A stretch of 5,773 bases of DNA from NCBI GenBank assembly GCA_025936955.1, contig JAICSL010000122.1, positions 1 to 5,773 on the forward strand, given 5' to 3'. The DNA is from Nitrososphaeraceae archaeon. Lineage in GTDB: Archaea > Thermoproteota > Nitrososphaeria > Nitrososphaerales > Nitrososphaeraceae. Positions 5,464 through 5,773 of this stretch are shown piece by piece. Positions within the stretch are counted from its first letter, which is position 1. Every line of letters starts with the position of its first letter. Below the pieces are notes generated by a model, which worked only from the letters and a program-made list of their open reading frames with translations, was not told where the DNA came from and did not search any database. The translations under genes were made by a program, and so were the position numbers.

Positions 5464-5773
5464 TAATTAGCACGTGTTATCGAACCTCTTAACAGATAGT
5501 TTCTCGTATCAAGATTGAATCTTTATGTTCTGAGATACCAAGATATATTATTCTTTAAATCTGTAAAGGATGAATAAAATTTAGTACTAATAGATCTCGT
5601 TTGGCTATAACATATTCCAAATTTCTTCCATTACCATGAACACTGGTGATGCGGTAGTTGGAAGATATATACCGGTATAAAAGCATCTTTGTTTTCTTCA
5701 AAATACCGAAATACCTTTTTTGATTTATGATGAGGAGGTGATGCTTTCCATAAAAAGATAGCATTTTGAATTA
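5463..5773 (-). pseudogene. Decayed IS630-like DDE transposase, C-terminal part
   Basis: Reading the minus strand across frames gives a continuous transposase C-terminus. One frame from the right edge reads IQNAIFLWKASPPHHKSKK, then VFRYFEENKDAFIPVY. The next reads YLPTTASPVFMVMEEIWNM (the Glu of EEIWN, codons at 5624-5629, is the expected third acidic residue of the DDE triad). A third reads IAKRDLLVL. The first frame then resumes with FTDLKNNISWYLRT, a TAA where Lys is expected, and RFNLDTRNYLLRGS to a TAG at 5463. Three frameshifts and one nonsense codon make it dead, and the second catalytic Asp, expected before KASPPHHKS, is Trp here. The family assignment rests on remembered IS630-type motifs (xASPxHHSKK, LPTxSPxxxxxExxW). 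The gene runs off the right edge. A 69-codon frame inside this region (5555-5764) is only a patchwork of it. Confidence 0.8.

Noticed and set aside
5668..5679. 12-bp palindrome TATACCGGTATA followed by a TATA-like ATAAAAG
   Set aside because: It sits within the transposase relic coding PVYL and no downstream plus-strand gene is present, so a regulatory role is unsupported.
5555..5764. 69-codon minus-strand open frame starting MLSFYGKHH
   Set aside because: Only its IAKRDLLVL part matches the transposase relic; the rest is out of frame relative to the clearer transposase text, so it is a by-product of frameshifts.

Overview
This is an AT-rich window from what looks like an ammonia-oxidising archaeon of the Nitrososphaeria (Thaumarchaeota), most like a low-GC Nitrosocosmicus-type lineage. 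The reasons are three: a secreted COG1361-like S-layer-type protein encoded beside a MacB/LolD-type ABC transporter, an '...AFAQS' signal-peptide ending, and a short secreted RTX-repeat protein of a kind I associate with this group. The lineage is an inference from style, not a database match.

Positions 1-3345 (minus strand) carry an operon read right to left. It holds an ABC ATPase (2575-3345), then after 6 nt a large Ser/Thr-rich membrane-anchored surface protein (208-2568), then after 68 nt the first 46 codons of a MacB/FtsX-type permease that runs off the left edge (1-139, TTG start). The likely picture is a MacB/LolD-like machine: a cytoplasmic ATPase dimer, a membrane permease and an extracellular partner. 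The surface protein has a C-terminal membrane anchor and a basic/Ser-rich cytoplasmic tail, and a hexanucleotide microsatellite sits inside its signal region.

Positions 3346-3639 are a non-coding gap with TATA-like sequences for the operon and T-rich sequence after the next gene. Positions 3640-4347 (minus) encode a secreted 235-aa protein with a block of RTX-type nonapeptides (GGxGxDxUx) and six cysteines in three close pairs.

Positions 4348-5773 contain no intact gene and look like a graveyard. There are two stretches of decayed plus-strand reading frame (about 4551-4823 and 4890-5217, function unknown). A very clean 139-bp miniature transposable element lies at 5316-5454, with perfect 19-bp terminal inverted repeats and a perfect 9-bp target duplication. 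A multiply frameshifted minus-strand C-terminal piece of an IS630-like DDE transposase lies at 5463-5773 and runs off the right edge. The miniature element landed exactly at the stop codon of this dead transposase.
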